Source: Firmicutes bacterium CAG:646
GTDB taxonomy: Bacteria; Bacillota; Clostridia; Lachnospirales; Lachnospiraceae
NCBI GenBank assembly: GCA_000432335.1
Contig: HF995343.1
Span: forward strand, 25,834 to 52,722
Direction of reading: 5' to 3'
DNA: 26,889 bases
Shown: positions 17,090 to 25,373 of the stretch, piece by piece
Layout: each line of letters opens with the position of its first letter
How positions within the stretch are numbered: position 1 is the stretch's first letter
Position numbers and translations under genes: made by a program
Notes under the pieces: generated by a model
Databases searched by the model: none
What the model was told of the DNA's origin: nothing
Seen by the model: only the letters and a program-made list of their open reading frames with translations

Positions 17090-19291
17090 ATGAAACTGAG
17101 AAATAAAAAAGACGGCAAGCCGTATATGAATGTGATTTTTGGGAATTTTTACAGCCCTGCATTTGATGATGAAGATTTTGTCGATGAGACCATGGAATTG
17201 ATCCGAACTCTGGGATTTAACAGTGTGATGTTTGATACGAAGGCGTGGGAGGATTTTAAGGAACGGTACGAGACCGGGGCGCTGAGCCAATATGTGAAAA
17301 TGCAGGAGTATATGGGAACTTCTGCTCATCGCCATGAGCTTTTTTATAATTTCCTTTTGTTGTATCTGAATGGAGATAATCTGTACCCTCACATTCGCTT
17401 CAGCCCACCGATCATCGGAGAGGGCATCGAGTATCTGGACGGAACGAAGGCAAGATATTATAAATACTGGTCCGAGAAAGCGCAAACATCGATGAAGGAG
17501 CATGTGGACCGGATTATGGAAAGTTATGGAGAAGGCTGCCAGCGCTGCGTGACAGAGGAGGGAAAAGAAGTAATTCCTGTTTGCAGTATGTGGGACCCGG
17601 TGGTGGCTGCCAGTTTCGATAAGGAGGGACGAGACCGTTACCGTGCGTATTTGAAAAAGTTGTACAAAGGAGATATCGAAGCGCTCAATGAAAAGTACGG
17701 CATTCAGGCAGAAAGCTTTGATACTCTTCCACCGGAAGAATATTGGTACAGTGTGAAATATCCCCATAAAGATTTTTATACCGAGGAGGATGTGAAAAAT
17801 CGTACGCCGGAATTTTATGTGTGGCGAGATAATACCTTGTGGAAAATCTATGAGATGGAGGAGTATTTCAAATCCATCGGACCGAAACTGAAAGAGAAGA
17901 ATCCAGATCTGTTTTTGTGCCCGGATCTGAGCCAGTGGGGATATTTTCTGAATATTTTTGGCAGACAGCAGCAGGATCTGGACAATGAATTCAGTGATCT
18001 CTGGGATACGGCTCTTCGGGGAATTGATATGTATGCGCTGGCGCCATATCTGGATTCCTGTCATTTTATTACGGTTCCTGTAACGCCGGACGGTTATCCG
18101 GACGCCTATGTGGTGTCCTGTCAGCACAGCATGATGCGTGTGATGAATCAGGACAAACCCATGACGGGAGGAATCTACTGGGGACGGTATATTTATAATG
18201 ACATCTATGCTCAGCTTACACCGGCAGAAATCATTGGTTCCATGACAGCCTGCGGAATGGACGGCTACACCTGCTATGGAATGAATGGGCTGGACGATGG
18301 AGGCGTTATGAACCGCATGGATGAAAGCTTTCAGGAATCACTTACCCGGGCGAATGAATGGTTTGCCAAAGTCCTGCCGCTTCGAGGAAATAAGAAAAAG
18401 AAAGAAATCGCTGTATTATTTCCTTCAGAAATGGCGCATATGGAGCCTTTTGAAGTGGGGAATAACAAGATTCGCCGTCTGGATCTGCTGGGCTGGTACA
18501 AGATCTGCTGCGATCTGGGCTATCAGGTGGATGTAATCAGCAGCCACGAAATTGAGAGGGGAGAACTGAAACAGTATCAGATTCTGGTGGTTCCCACAAA
18601 TGACTGCTATTTCGCTCTGGAACATGAAAAAATGGAAGAGGAGATCCGCAGCTGGGTAGCGCAGGGAGGCATTGTACTTCACGGACCACAGGATCAGCTG
18701 GCAGAAAACTGTTTTGGTATTCAGGGAGAAGTTTGTGAAAAAACACCGTACCGTTATGGAAAAGTAATCATTGCTCAGGGAGAAAGATTCTGCCGCTATG
18801 AGGGCGGAAAAGAAATTGCTCCTTATGTGGATCAGATGGGGCGCTGCGTGGCAGAGTATGCAGGAGAAGAACTGGCGCAGAGAATGAACCTTTCTACAGG
18901 AACTCCACATTTTTCCGGGGAAAATATGGGAGCGGTGTATTCCTTCGGCGTACAGATCGGAGCCTCTTATGCGGCAAAAAATATACCTCATGTTCCTTAT
19001 GATCAGGGAAATAAAGAAATGTATCCCATCATTCAGTCGAGAACCACGCTGATCAAAGATATCCTGAACCGTTACCTGGAACCGGCCAGCGGCATTTGCG
19101 AGCGGGGAATTGAGACGGCAGTATATGAAGACGGTATGGTGATCGTGAACCATCGTTCCACTCCGTATGTACTTCCGAAAACCTATGGGGAGGAAATCTA
19201 TCAGTATCCGTACCATGGAGAAAAAGATGGAAAAGGTGTGTTGCCGGGACATGAAGCCGTGTGGGTGGGATATCGATTGATGAATTTCTAA
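17090..19291 (+). CDS. GH42-like three-domain protein, putative glycoside hydrolase of unassigned specificity
   Basis: This 733-residue cytoplasmic protein has no signal peptide. The order of parts resembles GH42 beta-galactosidases: an N-terminal barrel-like region (about 1-390), a Rossmann-like trimerisation-type region (about 410-600, with YQVDVISSHEIERGELKQYQ and IRSWVAQGGIVLHGPQ), and a small C-terminal beta domain. The segment YRAYLKKLYKGDIEALNEKYG matches the GH42 pattern after strand 4. However, where GH42 has Asn-Glu (acid/base) this protein has Trp168-Asp169-Pro170, and where the nucleophile Glu is expected it reads MTGGIYWGR (residues 358-366). The catalytic residues are therefore not evident. 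The start at 17090 is set by AAGGAAAGGA 9 nt upstream; earlier in-frame codons lie in the stem-loop. The genetic context suggests action on the imported glycan. Confidence 0.8.
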   Translation: MKLRNKKDGKPYMNVIFGNFYSPAFDDEDFVDETMELIRTLGFNSVMFDTKAWEDFKERYETGALSQYVKMQEYMGTSAHRHELFYNFLLLYLNGDNLYPHIRFSPPIIGEGIEYLDGTKARYYKYWSEKAQTSMKEHVDRIMESYGEGCQRCVTEEGKEVIPVCSMWDPVVAASFDKEGRDRYRAYLKKLYKGDIEALNEKYGIQAESFDTLPPEEYWYSVKYPHKDFYTEEDVKNRTPEFYVWRDNTLWKIYEMEEYFKSIGPKLKEKNPDLFLCPDLSQWGYFLNIFGRQQQDLDNEFSDLWDTALRGIDMYALAPYLDSCHFITVPVTPDGYPDAYVVSCQHSMMRVMNQDKPMTGGIYWGRYIYNDIYAQLTPAEIIGSMTACGMDGYTCYGMNGLDDGGVMNRMDESFQESLTRANEWFAKVLPLRGNKKKKEIAVLFPSEMAHMEPFEVGNNKIRRLDLLGWYKICCDLGYQVDVISSHEIERGELKQYQILVVPTNDCYFALEHEKMEEEIRSWVAQGGIVLHGPQDQLAENCFGIQGEVCEKTPYRYGKVIIAQGERFCRYEGGKEIAPYVDQMGRCVAEYAGEELAQRMNLSTGTPHFSGENMGAVYSFGVQIGASYAAKNIPHVPYDQGNKEMYPIIQSRTTLIKDILNRYLEPASGICERGIETAVYEDGMVIVNHRSTPYVLPKTYGEEIYQYPYHGEKDGKGVLPGHEAVWVGYRLMNF

Positions 19292-19299
19292 ATATAATA

Positions 19300-19374
19300 T
19301 TGACAATTATCTAATATAATAGTATATTACAAACATAGATAAATATAAATCTGTAAATTAGATGAATATCTAAT
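19300..19374 (+). promoter_or_regulatory. Consensus promoter with ATCTAAT operator motifs
   Basis: TTGACA (19300-19305), 17 bp, TATATT (19323-19328) is the best promoter in the window. ATCTAAT occurs at 19309-19315 inside the spacer and at 19368-19374. Its inverse ATTAGAT is at 19357-19363, making a perfect inverted repeat with a 4-bp spacer just before the ribosome binding site. The motif set is the likely operator of the ArsR-type regulator encoded in the same operon, giving autoregulation. Confidence 0.75.
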
Positions 19375-19390
19375 GTTTGGAGGTGTGTCA

Positions 19391-20626
19391 ATGAGGCTGC
19401 AGGTATTAAAGAATACCAATTTCAGAAAATTATTTTTAGCAAATGTAATCAATCGTTTTGGCGACAGTGTGGATTCTATTGCGTTTACCTGGCTTACCTA
19501 TACCATGACAAAGAGCGCCAGTCTTTCAGCCATTGTGTTCGCAGCAAATATACTTCCCACCGTGATCGTTCAGCCGTTAGCGGCGCCGGTGGTCGATAAG
19601 ATGAAAAAGAAGGGAATCATGGTGGCGGCAGATATTCTCAGAGGTCTTTGTCTGGGGGTGTTTCTCTTCCTTTTGTGGCAGGAGCAGGTTGCGCCGTGGA
19701 TGTTTATTGCGTTTACGTTTCTTACAAATCTGATCGAAGCGTTCCGTGTGCCAGCGGGAGTATCTTTCGTGCCGAAGCTGCTGGAAGGAAAGGAACTGGA
19801 TGAAGGACTGAATATGAATCAGATGGGAGCGCAGGTCTGTACCATTGCAGGGACGGCGGCAGGAGGAGTACTGGTAGCAATTTCACCGCTACTGGCGATG
19901 GGAATAGATTTTCTTTCCTTTTTCCTTTCTGCACTTTTGATCGGGGCGATTCAGATCAGGGAGCAGGTAAACCAGGCAGTACAGGAGAATACCTACTGGC
20001 AGAATCTGAAGGGTGGCTTTGGCTATCTGGGGAAAAATAAAAAATTTCTCGTATTTGTGACGGGAGCGCTGCTGTGTAATACCCTCAGTACGGCGATGAG
20101 TTCTCTGCTGGCAGCGTATATCAGCAAAGATCTTCAGGCTTCCGCCAATTACCTGTCCAGCGCCCAGGTAATCCTCACCGTTACCGGGCTTGTGATGATC
20201 GTACTGTTTCCTGTATATTCCGAAAAAATACGCCCTTCCCGGATTTTTACCTGGGTAGAATTTGGCTCCCTTGCATTCCTGTATCTGGTGATGGGACTTT
20301 TACCCCATTGGAACTCTGCTGTTCGTCCGGCGATATGGGGAGTTTCCTTTGTGATTGCCGGAAGTCTTTTCGGAATGTTTGGAGCGTTTATCAATGTCAT
20401 GTTTGTGAAAGTAGTAGATGAAAAATATCTTTCCCGGGCAGCGGGCGTGTTCAATTCTCTGGGTACACTATGTATGCCTGTTTTGTCCATGGTATTGGCG
20501 GGTGTTGTGAAATGGCTGGAGATCCCCACGATTTTCCTGATTATTGCGGCAATCTCTGCAGGAATTTTGCTGGCGCTTTTGGTGAGCGGCTGGTGTAAGG
20601 TATTGGATCAGAAGGAGGAAGCATGA
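19391..20626 (+). CDS. MFS transporter, MFS_3/macrolide-efflux-like exporter
   Basis: This 411-residue membrane protein of the major facilitator superfamily probably exports a drug or metabolite. It opens with LKNTNFRKLFLANVINRFGDSVDSIAF in two stretches, typical of the MefA-like MFS_3 group. The loop VVDKMKKKGIMVAADILRG between helices 2 and 3, and FRVPAGVSFVPKLL, are also characteristic. About twelve hydrophobic helices are seen. The start at 19391 is chosen because GGAGG lies 7 nt upstream; an in-frame ATG at 19373 is inside the operator repeat and has no binding site. The stop codon overlaps the start of the next gene (ATGA), so exporter and regulator are coupled. The substrate is unknown. 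Confidence 0.93.
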   Translation: MRLQVLKNTNFRKLFLANVINRFGDSVDSIAFTWLTYTMTKSASLSAIVFAANILPTVIVQPLAAPVVDKMKKKGIMVAADILRGLCLGVFLFLLWQEQVAPWMFIAFTFLTNLIEAFRVPAGVSFVPKLLEGKELDEGLNMNQMGAQVCTIAGTAAGGVLVAISPLLAMGIDFLSFFLSALLIGAIQIREQVNQAVQENTYWQNLKGGFGYLGKNKKFLVFVTGALLCNTLSTAMSSLLAAYISKDLQASANYLSSAQVILTVTGLVMIVLFPVYSEKIRPSRIFTWVEFGSLAFLYLVMGLLPHWNSAVRPAIWGVSFVIAGSLFGMFGAFINVMFVKVVDEKYLSRAAGVFNSLGTLCMPVLSMVLAGVVKWLEIPTIFLIIAAISAGILLALLVSGWCKVLDQKEEA

Positions 20627-21693
20627 GACGGTTAGAGCCGAACCTCTATATGGAGGCTTTTGGAATTGTGTTTAGAAAGTATGAAAATGAGGATTGCCGG
20701 AAGACGATGGAGAGCATTCGCTCCCGAAGACCGGAAAAAGAGTTGATTACAGAGATTTTCCAGCCGGTGATAGAGATGATGGAGGTCTGCGAAGACCTTT
20801 CCCTGAATCCGGAAAATCCCTTATACGGTCGCTGCAGTGCGCTGGAAACCCTGGATGATGGCAGCAATCTGTTGGGAGAGTTATTTTTTGCATATTACAG
20901 AACGGAGGAGTCTGAGAAACCATCCGATGTGATTCCCCAAGGGTTTGCGGAGGATCACGGACAAAGGTTTGTGGAATGTATTTTCAACATGGAAGATAAG
21001 CTTCAGGAAGATCCCGTTTTGACAGTGCTTCACAGTGAATGGAAAGATCAGGATAAGATTCTTATTTTGAAGCTTCTGGTGGATGGAGAAGTGTGGATTC
21101 GGGAGTTTTGCAGTCTGCTGGAACAGATTGCAGAGCGGATTCGCCCGGTGGTAGAGAAATATCAGTATCAGTATGACTATCTGGATCGGTTAATGGCCCA
21201 GGAGGACAGTGAAAAAAAGATTTTTCTGCGTATGCGGATCAATCCACTGAAAAATGCGGCGATTCTTCCGGTCATGTCTCTGTGTAATATGGGATTTATG
21301 AGAGCGGCGGAAAAAGAAGCGGATAGTTTTCTGATCATTCATATGGGAACCCTCCATTGCGTCATTGATTTTTCGGAACCGGAGGAATTTTCCCGGGAAC
21401 AGCTTCTGGAGCATCTGAAATGTCTCTCAGATGCCACAAAAGTTTCCATTCTGACTATTTTAAAAGAGAGTCCCACCTACCAGACGGATCTCGCCCGGAG
21501 GCTGGGACTGACGACAGCCACCATTTCCCATCATATGAATCAGTTGGTTCATAATGGCTTCGTGAAGCATCGGCTGGAAGAGAAGAAGGTATATTATGAA
21601 TACCAACCGGATATGGTGGAGATTACCTGCGCTCAACTGGAAAAATTGCTGGGGAATGCGAGCGTAACGGAGAATCCTCCCAGCGGGCTGTGA
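20623..21693 (+). CDS. ArsR-type HTH regulator with long N-terminal region
   Basis: This is a probable repressor of the MFS operon, with 356 residues. The C-terminal about 90 residues are a clear ArsR winged helix: LKCLSDATKVSILTIL, then YQTDLARRLGLTTATISHHM, then LVHNGFVKHRLEEKKVYYEY. The first about 255 residues are a helical, acidic region without a motif I can name; it probably senses the ligand or dimerises. Classical ArsR proteins are near 100 residues, so this is a long multi-domain type. No Cys metal-site motif (ELCVC) is present in the HTH, so sensing is not of the usual metal kind. It overlaps the exporter by 4 bp and its last 61 bp are antisense to the end of the kinase gene. Confidence 0.88.
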   Translation: MRRLEPNLYMEAFGIVFRKYENEDCRKTMESIRSRRPEKELITEIFQPVIEMMEVCEDLSLNPENPLYGRCSALETLDDGSNLLGELFFAYYRTEESEKPSDVIPQGFAEDHGQRFVECIFNMEDKLQEDPVLTVLHSEWKDQDKILILKLLVDGEVWIREFCSLLEQIAERIRPVVEKYQYQYDYLDRLMAQEDSEKKIFLRMRINPLKNAAILPVMSLCNMGFMRAAEKEADSFLIIHMGTLHCVIDFSEPEEFSREQLLEHLKCLSDATKVSILTILKESPTYQTDLARRLGLTTATISHHMNQLVHNGFVKHRLEEKKVYYEYQPDMVEITCAQLEKLLGNASVTENPPSGL

Positions 21694-23030
21694 TCGAAGG
21701 TGACTTTCCCGTGGTGCGCCGTCATGATCTGCTGGACGATCAGAAGTCCCAGACCGTGGCGGGGTTCGGAGGTACTGCCATCACTCATCATATAGTGGGG
21801 AGCAGTGCGCAGTTTTTCCAGTGTTTCGTTGGTAACGCCGATTCCATCATCCTCCACGGTGATCTCATAAGCTTCGCAGGTACACTGCAAATGAATCAAA
21901 ATATGGCAGCCCTGGGGATTATGAGTACTGGCATTTATCAGCAGGTTATGAAGAGCCCTTTCCAGAAGAGCTTTGTCGCCAATGATGGAGCAGGGATTTC
22001 CCCCTTCTGGAAAAGAGCAGTCGACAGAGTAGCGTTCGTCAGTATTCAGATTGATAAAATCCACAAGAGTCTGCCGGATGACAGAGATCAGATTCAGTGG
22101 TTCCGGATGGAGGGGCTGCATCTGATATTCCAACTTGGAAGCAAGATTCAGATCGTTGATTAGATTTTTCATGCGGATACTCTGGTGGCGGATGACAGAG
22201 ATCTTATTTCTGTTTTCTTCGGAAAGTTCCGGGCAGGTTTCCAGTTGTCCGGCGTAGCCCATGACCATAGAAAGTGGAGTGCGGATATCGTGAGACACCC
22301 CGGAAATCCAGTTGGCGCGGGCAGATTCCTTTTCCCGTAATTGATATTCCTGATATTGCAGCAGCTCAGACGTACGATTGATCTTGGCAGCAAGATCAGA
22401 GAGCAGACCGGTCTCTTTTACGCAGACCGGTTTTTTTGTGGGCAGAGCGGAAATACCGTCGGCAATGGGCTGGATAGAGTTCAGGAGCTTCAGATTCGTT
22501 ATCAGATAAATGAGAAATAAAATCAGAATATTGATTCCCATAACGCTCAGCAGAATCCACGGCGCATTTCGGATCAGTCTGGTATCCCAGCTGGGGTTCA
22601 GATGTTTCCAGTATTTTTCCTGAGAAAATCCCACCACCACGATACCGTTCAGAGCTTCACTGGGAAAGGTGGGGAAGCCTTCAATATAACTTCGGGTAAG
22701 GGAAGCGATCCCGGCGATATTATACTGAAGGGGAATATTTTCTGGAAGATCCTGCGTATGCCACAAGACGGAGAGGGTATCGTTGTCAATATACATCGCC
22801 CACGCTTGTTCTTCTTTCAAAAGCTCGGTCATTTCCGGCGACAGGACGATTCCATTTTCGGTTTGAGAAAGTCCGGCGGCTATCTGGGAAGAAATTGTCC
22901 AGGGACCGGAGTTTGCAGCCTGCTTGGAGCCGATGATGAGGAAGATGGTAAGATTGACAAGAAAAAGCAGAATCGTACTGAGCATAAGAATACCTACAAA
23001 ACGGCGGATTAATTTTGTTACACTTTTCAT
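21633..23030 (-). CDS. Sensor histidine kinase of an antimicrobial-peptide resistance module
   Basis: This 465-residue kinase has a membrane helix at about 9-32, an extracytoplasmic sensor region of about 120 residues, a second helix at about 155-178, then HisKA with His247 in SGVSHDIRTPLSMVMGY. The ATPase motifs are LLINASTHNP (N-box), VEDDGIGV and HGLGLLIVQQIM. The sensor is larger than the short loop of BceS-type kinases and closer to SpaK/CprK-type kinases. The start overlaps the stop of the response regulator gene (ATGA on the minus strand). The module with the divergent LanFEG-like transporter implies sensing of lantibiotics or other cationic peptides; this is inference. Its end overlaps the convergent ArsR-type gene by 61 bp. 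Confidence 0.93.
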   Translation of the reverse strand: MKSVTKLIRRFVGILMLSTILLFLVNLTIFLIIGSKQAANSGPWTISSQIAAGLSQTENGIVLSPEMTELLKEEQAWAMYIDNDTLSVLWHTQDLPENIPLQYNIAGIASLTRSYIEGFPTFPSEALNGIVVVGFSQEKYWKHLNPSWDTRLIRNAPWILLSVMGINILILFLIYLITNLKLLNSIQPIADGISALPTKKPVCVKETGLLSDLAAKINRTSELLQYQEYQLREKESARANWISGVSHDIRTPLSMVMGYAGQLETCPELSEENRNKISVIRHQSIRMKNLINDLNLASKLEYQMQPLHPEPLNLISVIRQTLVDFINLNTDERYSVDCSFPEGGNPCSIIGDKALLERALHNLLINASTHNPQGCHILIHLQCTCEAYEITVEDDGIGVTNETLEKLRTAPHYMMSDGSTSEPRHGLGLLIVQQIMTAHHGKVTFDHSPLGGFSVTLAFPSNFSS

Positions 23031-23737
23031 GATGATTTCCCTTCTACGATTAATTTATAGCCCAATCCCTTCACCGTGATCAGAGATACCGGATGGGAGG
23101 GAGTGAGCTCGATTTTTTCCCGGATTCTTCGGATATGCGCCATCAGAGAGTTTTCATAACCGTAGGGGTTATCCCCCCACGCCGCTTCACAAAGCTGATC
23201 AATGGAGACGATGCGCCCGGCATTTCTGCAAAGAGTTTGAAGAATCTCATATTCCTTGGCGGTAAGGGGAAGCCGTTCTTTGCCCTTTAAAACTTCCGCT
23301 CTCTGAAAATCAATCTGGCTTCCTGCCAGTTGGATTCTGGGATTTTCTTCCCGGTACCAGCGGCGGAGGATACTGTTTACCCGAAGGAGAAGTTCCTGGG
23401 GGAGAAAAGGCTTTACTATGTAATCGTCTGCTCCCAGTCCCAGCCCGTGAAGCCGATCCTCATCTTCTCCTCTGGCGGAGAGAAATAATACGGGGATATC
23501 AGCAAATTGTTTCAGGGCTTTGAAAAGGGAAAAACCGTTGCCGTCAGGGAGCATCACATCCAAAACAGCCAGTTCCGGCTTCCAGAGGCGAGCTGTTTCA
23601 AGCGCCTGCCCTACTGTGGAGGCGGTACGAAGCTGTTCATAACCATCCTGTATAAAAAAAGAAGAAATCATTTGCAAAAGTTCCTGCTCGTCGTCTACGA
23701 GAAGGATTTTTTTGTTTTTTAAGTAATCGTAATCCAT
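23027..23737 (-). CDS. OmpR-family response regulator
   Basis: This 236-residue regulator has a receiver domain (Asp15-Asp16, phospho-acceptor Asp60 in AVLDVMLPDGNG, KPF lysine) and a C-terminal winged helix (LTAKEYEILQTLCRNAGRIVS in two parts, LMAHIRRIREKI, VKGLGYKL). The start at 23737 is preferred, because AGGAGG is 6 nt upstream; the longer reading from 23761 begins before that site. It is cotranscribed with the kinase and divergent from the ABC transporter, whose promoter has direct repeats of the kind bound by this family. Confidence 0.95.
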   Translation of the reverse strand: MDYDYLKNKKILLVDDEQELLQMISSFFIQDGYEQLRTASTVGQALETARLWKPELAVLDVMLPDGNGFSLFKALKQFADIPVLFLSARGEDEDRLHGLGLGADDYIVKPFLPQELLLRVNSILRRWYREENPRIQLAGSQIDFQRAEVLKGKERLPLTAKEYEILQTLCRNAGRIVSIDQLCEAAWGDNPYGYENSLMAHIRRIREKIELTPSHPVSLITVKGLGYKLIVEGKSS

Positions 23738-23808
23738 AAAAAACCTCCTGATAAAAATCATAAGACCAGTGTATCACAAATCATTTCCAAATCCCATGCT
23801 GCGGGGGC

Positions 23809-23866
23809 AAATGTAAGGTAAATGTAAAGCAGAGGGAAGGATGACGCAAGGTTGCTCTTTTATACT
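23809..23866 (+). promoter_or_regulatory. ABC transporter promoter with direct repeats for a response regulator
   Basis: AAATGTAA occurs at 23809-23816 and again at 23820-23827, a period of 11 bp, the spacing typical for OmpR-type dimers on one face of the helix. TATACT at 23861-23866 is a candidate -10. The -35 position (about 23838-23843) has no match to consensus and lies about 10 bp after the second repeat. This arrangement fits activation by the divergent response regulator. Confidence 0.6.
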
Positions 23867-23895
23867 TATGGTATCAAAAGAAGGAGGAACAAGTT

Positions 23896-24651
23896 ATGTA
23901 TATGATAGAAACAGAAAATCTCACGAAAACGTACGGAGGGTTCACGGCGGTATCTCATGTGAATCTTCATATAAGAAAAGGCAGCGTGTATGGATTTTTA
24001 GGACCGAACGGAGCAGGAAAATCCACCACCATGAAAATGTTTCTGGGACTTACGCAGCCCACCGCAGGTTCTTTTCGCATTGCCGGAAAGACGTATCCGG
24101 CAAATAGGATGGAAATGTTAAAGGAAATCGGTTCTTTTATTGAGGCGCCGGCATTTTATGGCAATCTTACCGGAGAGGAAAATCTGGATATTATCCGGCA
24201 GATTCTGGGACTTCCGAAAAGCAGCGTAGAGGAGGCGCTGGAGACAGTGGGGCTGATGCCTTACAAAGATCGTCTGGCAAGAAAATATTCTCTGGGTATG
24301 AAGCAGCGCCTGGGGCTTGCGGGGGCGCTTATAGGAAAACCGCCGATTTTGATTCTGGATGAGCCCACGAATGGTTTGGACCCGGTGGGAATCCATGAGA
24401 TCCGTACACTGATCCGTTTGCTGCCGCAGAAGTTTGACTGTACTGTACTGGTATCTTCCCATCTGCTCTCCGAGGTGGAACTGATGGCAGATGATATTGG
24501 GATTCTGAATCACGGACAACTTTTGTTTGAGGGCTCCATGGAAGAATTGAAATTTGATGCCAGAGGGGAAGGCTTTCCGACGGATAATCTGGAAGAAATG
24601 TTCCTTGCCATGGTGCAGGCAGACAATAGAAAGCGGGGACTGGTGGGATGA
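23896..24651 (+). CDS. LanF/CprA-like ABC transporter ATPase
   Basis: This cytoplasmic ATPase of 251 residues powers removal of antimicrobial peptides from the membrane. It shows Walker A GPNGAGKST (36-44), signature YSLGMKQRLGLA, Walker B ILILDEPTNGLD and the His of the switch in SSHLLSEVE. The Q-loop has Glu83 in FIEAPAFYGNLT in place of Gln; this E-loop is a mark of LanF-type lantibiotic immunity transporters. AAGGAGG is 8 nt before the ATG. The stop overlaps the start of the first permease (ATGA). Confidence 0.95.
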   Translation: MYMIETENLTKTYGGFTAVSHVNLHIRKGSVYGFLGPNGAGKSTTMKMFLGLTQPTAGSFRIAGKTYPANRMEMLKEIGSFIEAPAFYGNLTGEENLDIIRQILGLPKSSVEEALETVGLMPYKDRLARKYSLGMKQRLGLAGALIGKPPILILDEPTNGLDPVGIHEIRTLIRLLPQKFDCTVLVSSHLLSEVELMADDIGILNHGQLLFEGSMEELKFDARGEGFPTDNLEEMFLAMVQADNRKRGLVG

Positions 24652-25373
24652 AAACAGGTTTAGAATGGAAAAAATTAAAGCGCACCGGGTACCTTCCGAC
24701 ATTTTTGGGAGCAGGACTTTTGGCAGCAGCCTTTCCGGTGATTCAGATGGCAGTACGGGAAGAGACATTTACCGCTCTTTCCGGTTCACCGTTTCAGATC
24801 TTGATGAATGCCAACTGGCAGATGATGGCAATGCTGAATCTCTTATGGGTAATCTGCGGTTGCTGTATGATGTACCACACGGAATTTGCAGATCATGGGC
24901 AGCAGAAGATGGAGACACTTCCCGTTCGGCAGGGAAGTTTGTTCCTTGGAAAATTTTTCGTGACAGCGTTGGCATCGCTGGGAATTCTGACAGTAGAAAT
25001 GGCGGCCGTTTACGGGTGTATCGGTTACTGGTTTGCCCCGGAAGAGCTGAAGATAGACATGTTTTTAAAAAATCTGGGATTTCAGTTTTTTGTTTTCCTT
25101 CCCACGGGGATGGTTATGCTGGTAATCGCCTCTCTTTGTAAAAATATGTGGATGTCTCTGGGACTGGGAGTCATTCTGGTATTTGCTGCGACTATGCTGC
25201 CCCAGAAATCTTTGACTCTCGGGCTTCTCCCCTTTGCGGCGCCCTATCAGACTCTTTTTTCGGTGGAAGAACAGGGAAAGACGGAGCTGGTTTTGGCGGT
25301 ATGCGGACTGGAAACCGTAGGTTTCGCCTTTTTGGAAATGATGATTCTGAAAATCAGGAGGTATTTGCGATGA
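24648..25373 (+). CDS. LanE/LanG-type ABC permease 1
   Basis: This membrane subunit has 241 residues and about six hydrophobic helices. It begins MKTGLEWKKLKRTGYLPTF, a basic N-terminus followed by a first helix, then a segment with two Cys in LLWVICGCCMMYHTEFADHGQQKMETLPV (parts), typical of LanE/MutE-like proteins where the loop after helix 2 resembles an ABC-2 coupling helix. It overlaps both its neighbours by 4 bp, so the three proteins are made together. Confidence 0.88.
   Translation: MKTGLEWKKLKRTGYLPTFLGAGLLAAAFPVIQMAVREETFTALSGSPFQILMNANWQMMAMLNLLWVICGCCMMYHTEFADHGQQKMETLPVRQGSLFLGKFFVTALASLGILTVEMAAVYGCIGYWFAPEELKIDMFLKNLGFQFFVFLPTGMVMLVIASLCKNMWMSLGLGVILVFAATMLPQKSLTLGLLPFAAPYQTLFSVEEQGKTELVLAVCGLETVGFAFLEMMILKIRRYLR

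Noticed and set aside
15524..18127. 867-codon open frame on the minus strand
   Set aside because: It lies opposite the second binding protein and the GH42-like gene, both with clear family features and ribosome binding sites. Its translation is Ile/Phe/His-rich and low in known motifs, as expected for an antisense shadow of biased codons.
24554..25141. 195-codon plus-strand frame across the ATPase/permease junction
   Set aside because: It overlaps two well-supported coupled genes in another frame and has no family feature.
25148..25369. N-terminal extension of the second ABC permease
   Set aside because: The extension lies inside the first permease gene in another frame, and its sequence is not membrane-like. 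The ATG at 25370 has a good ribosome binding site and the ATGA overlap seen for the other pair.
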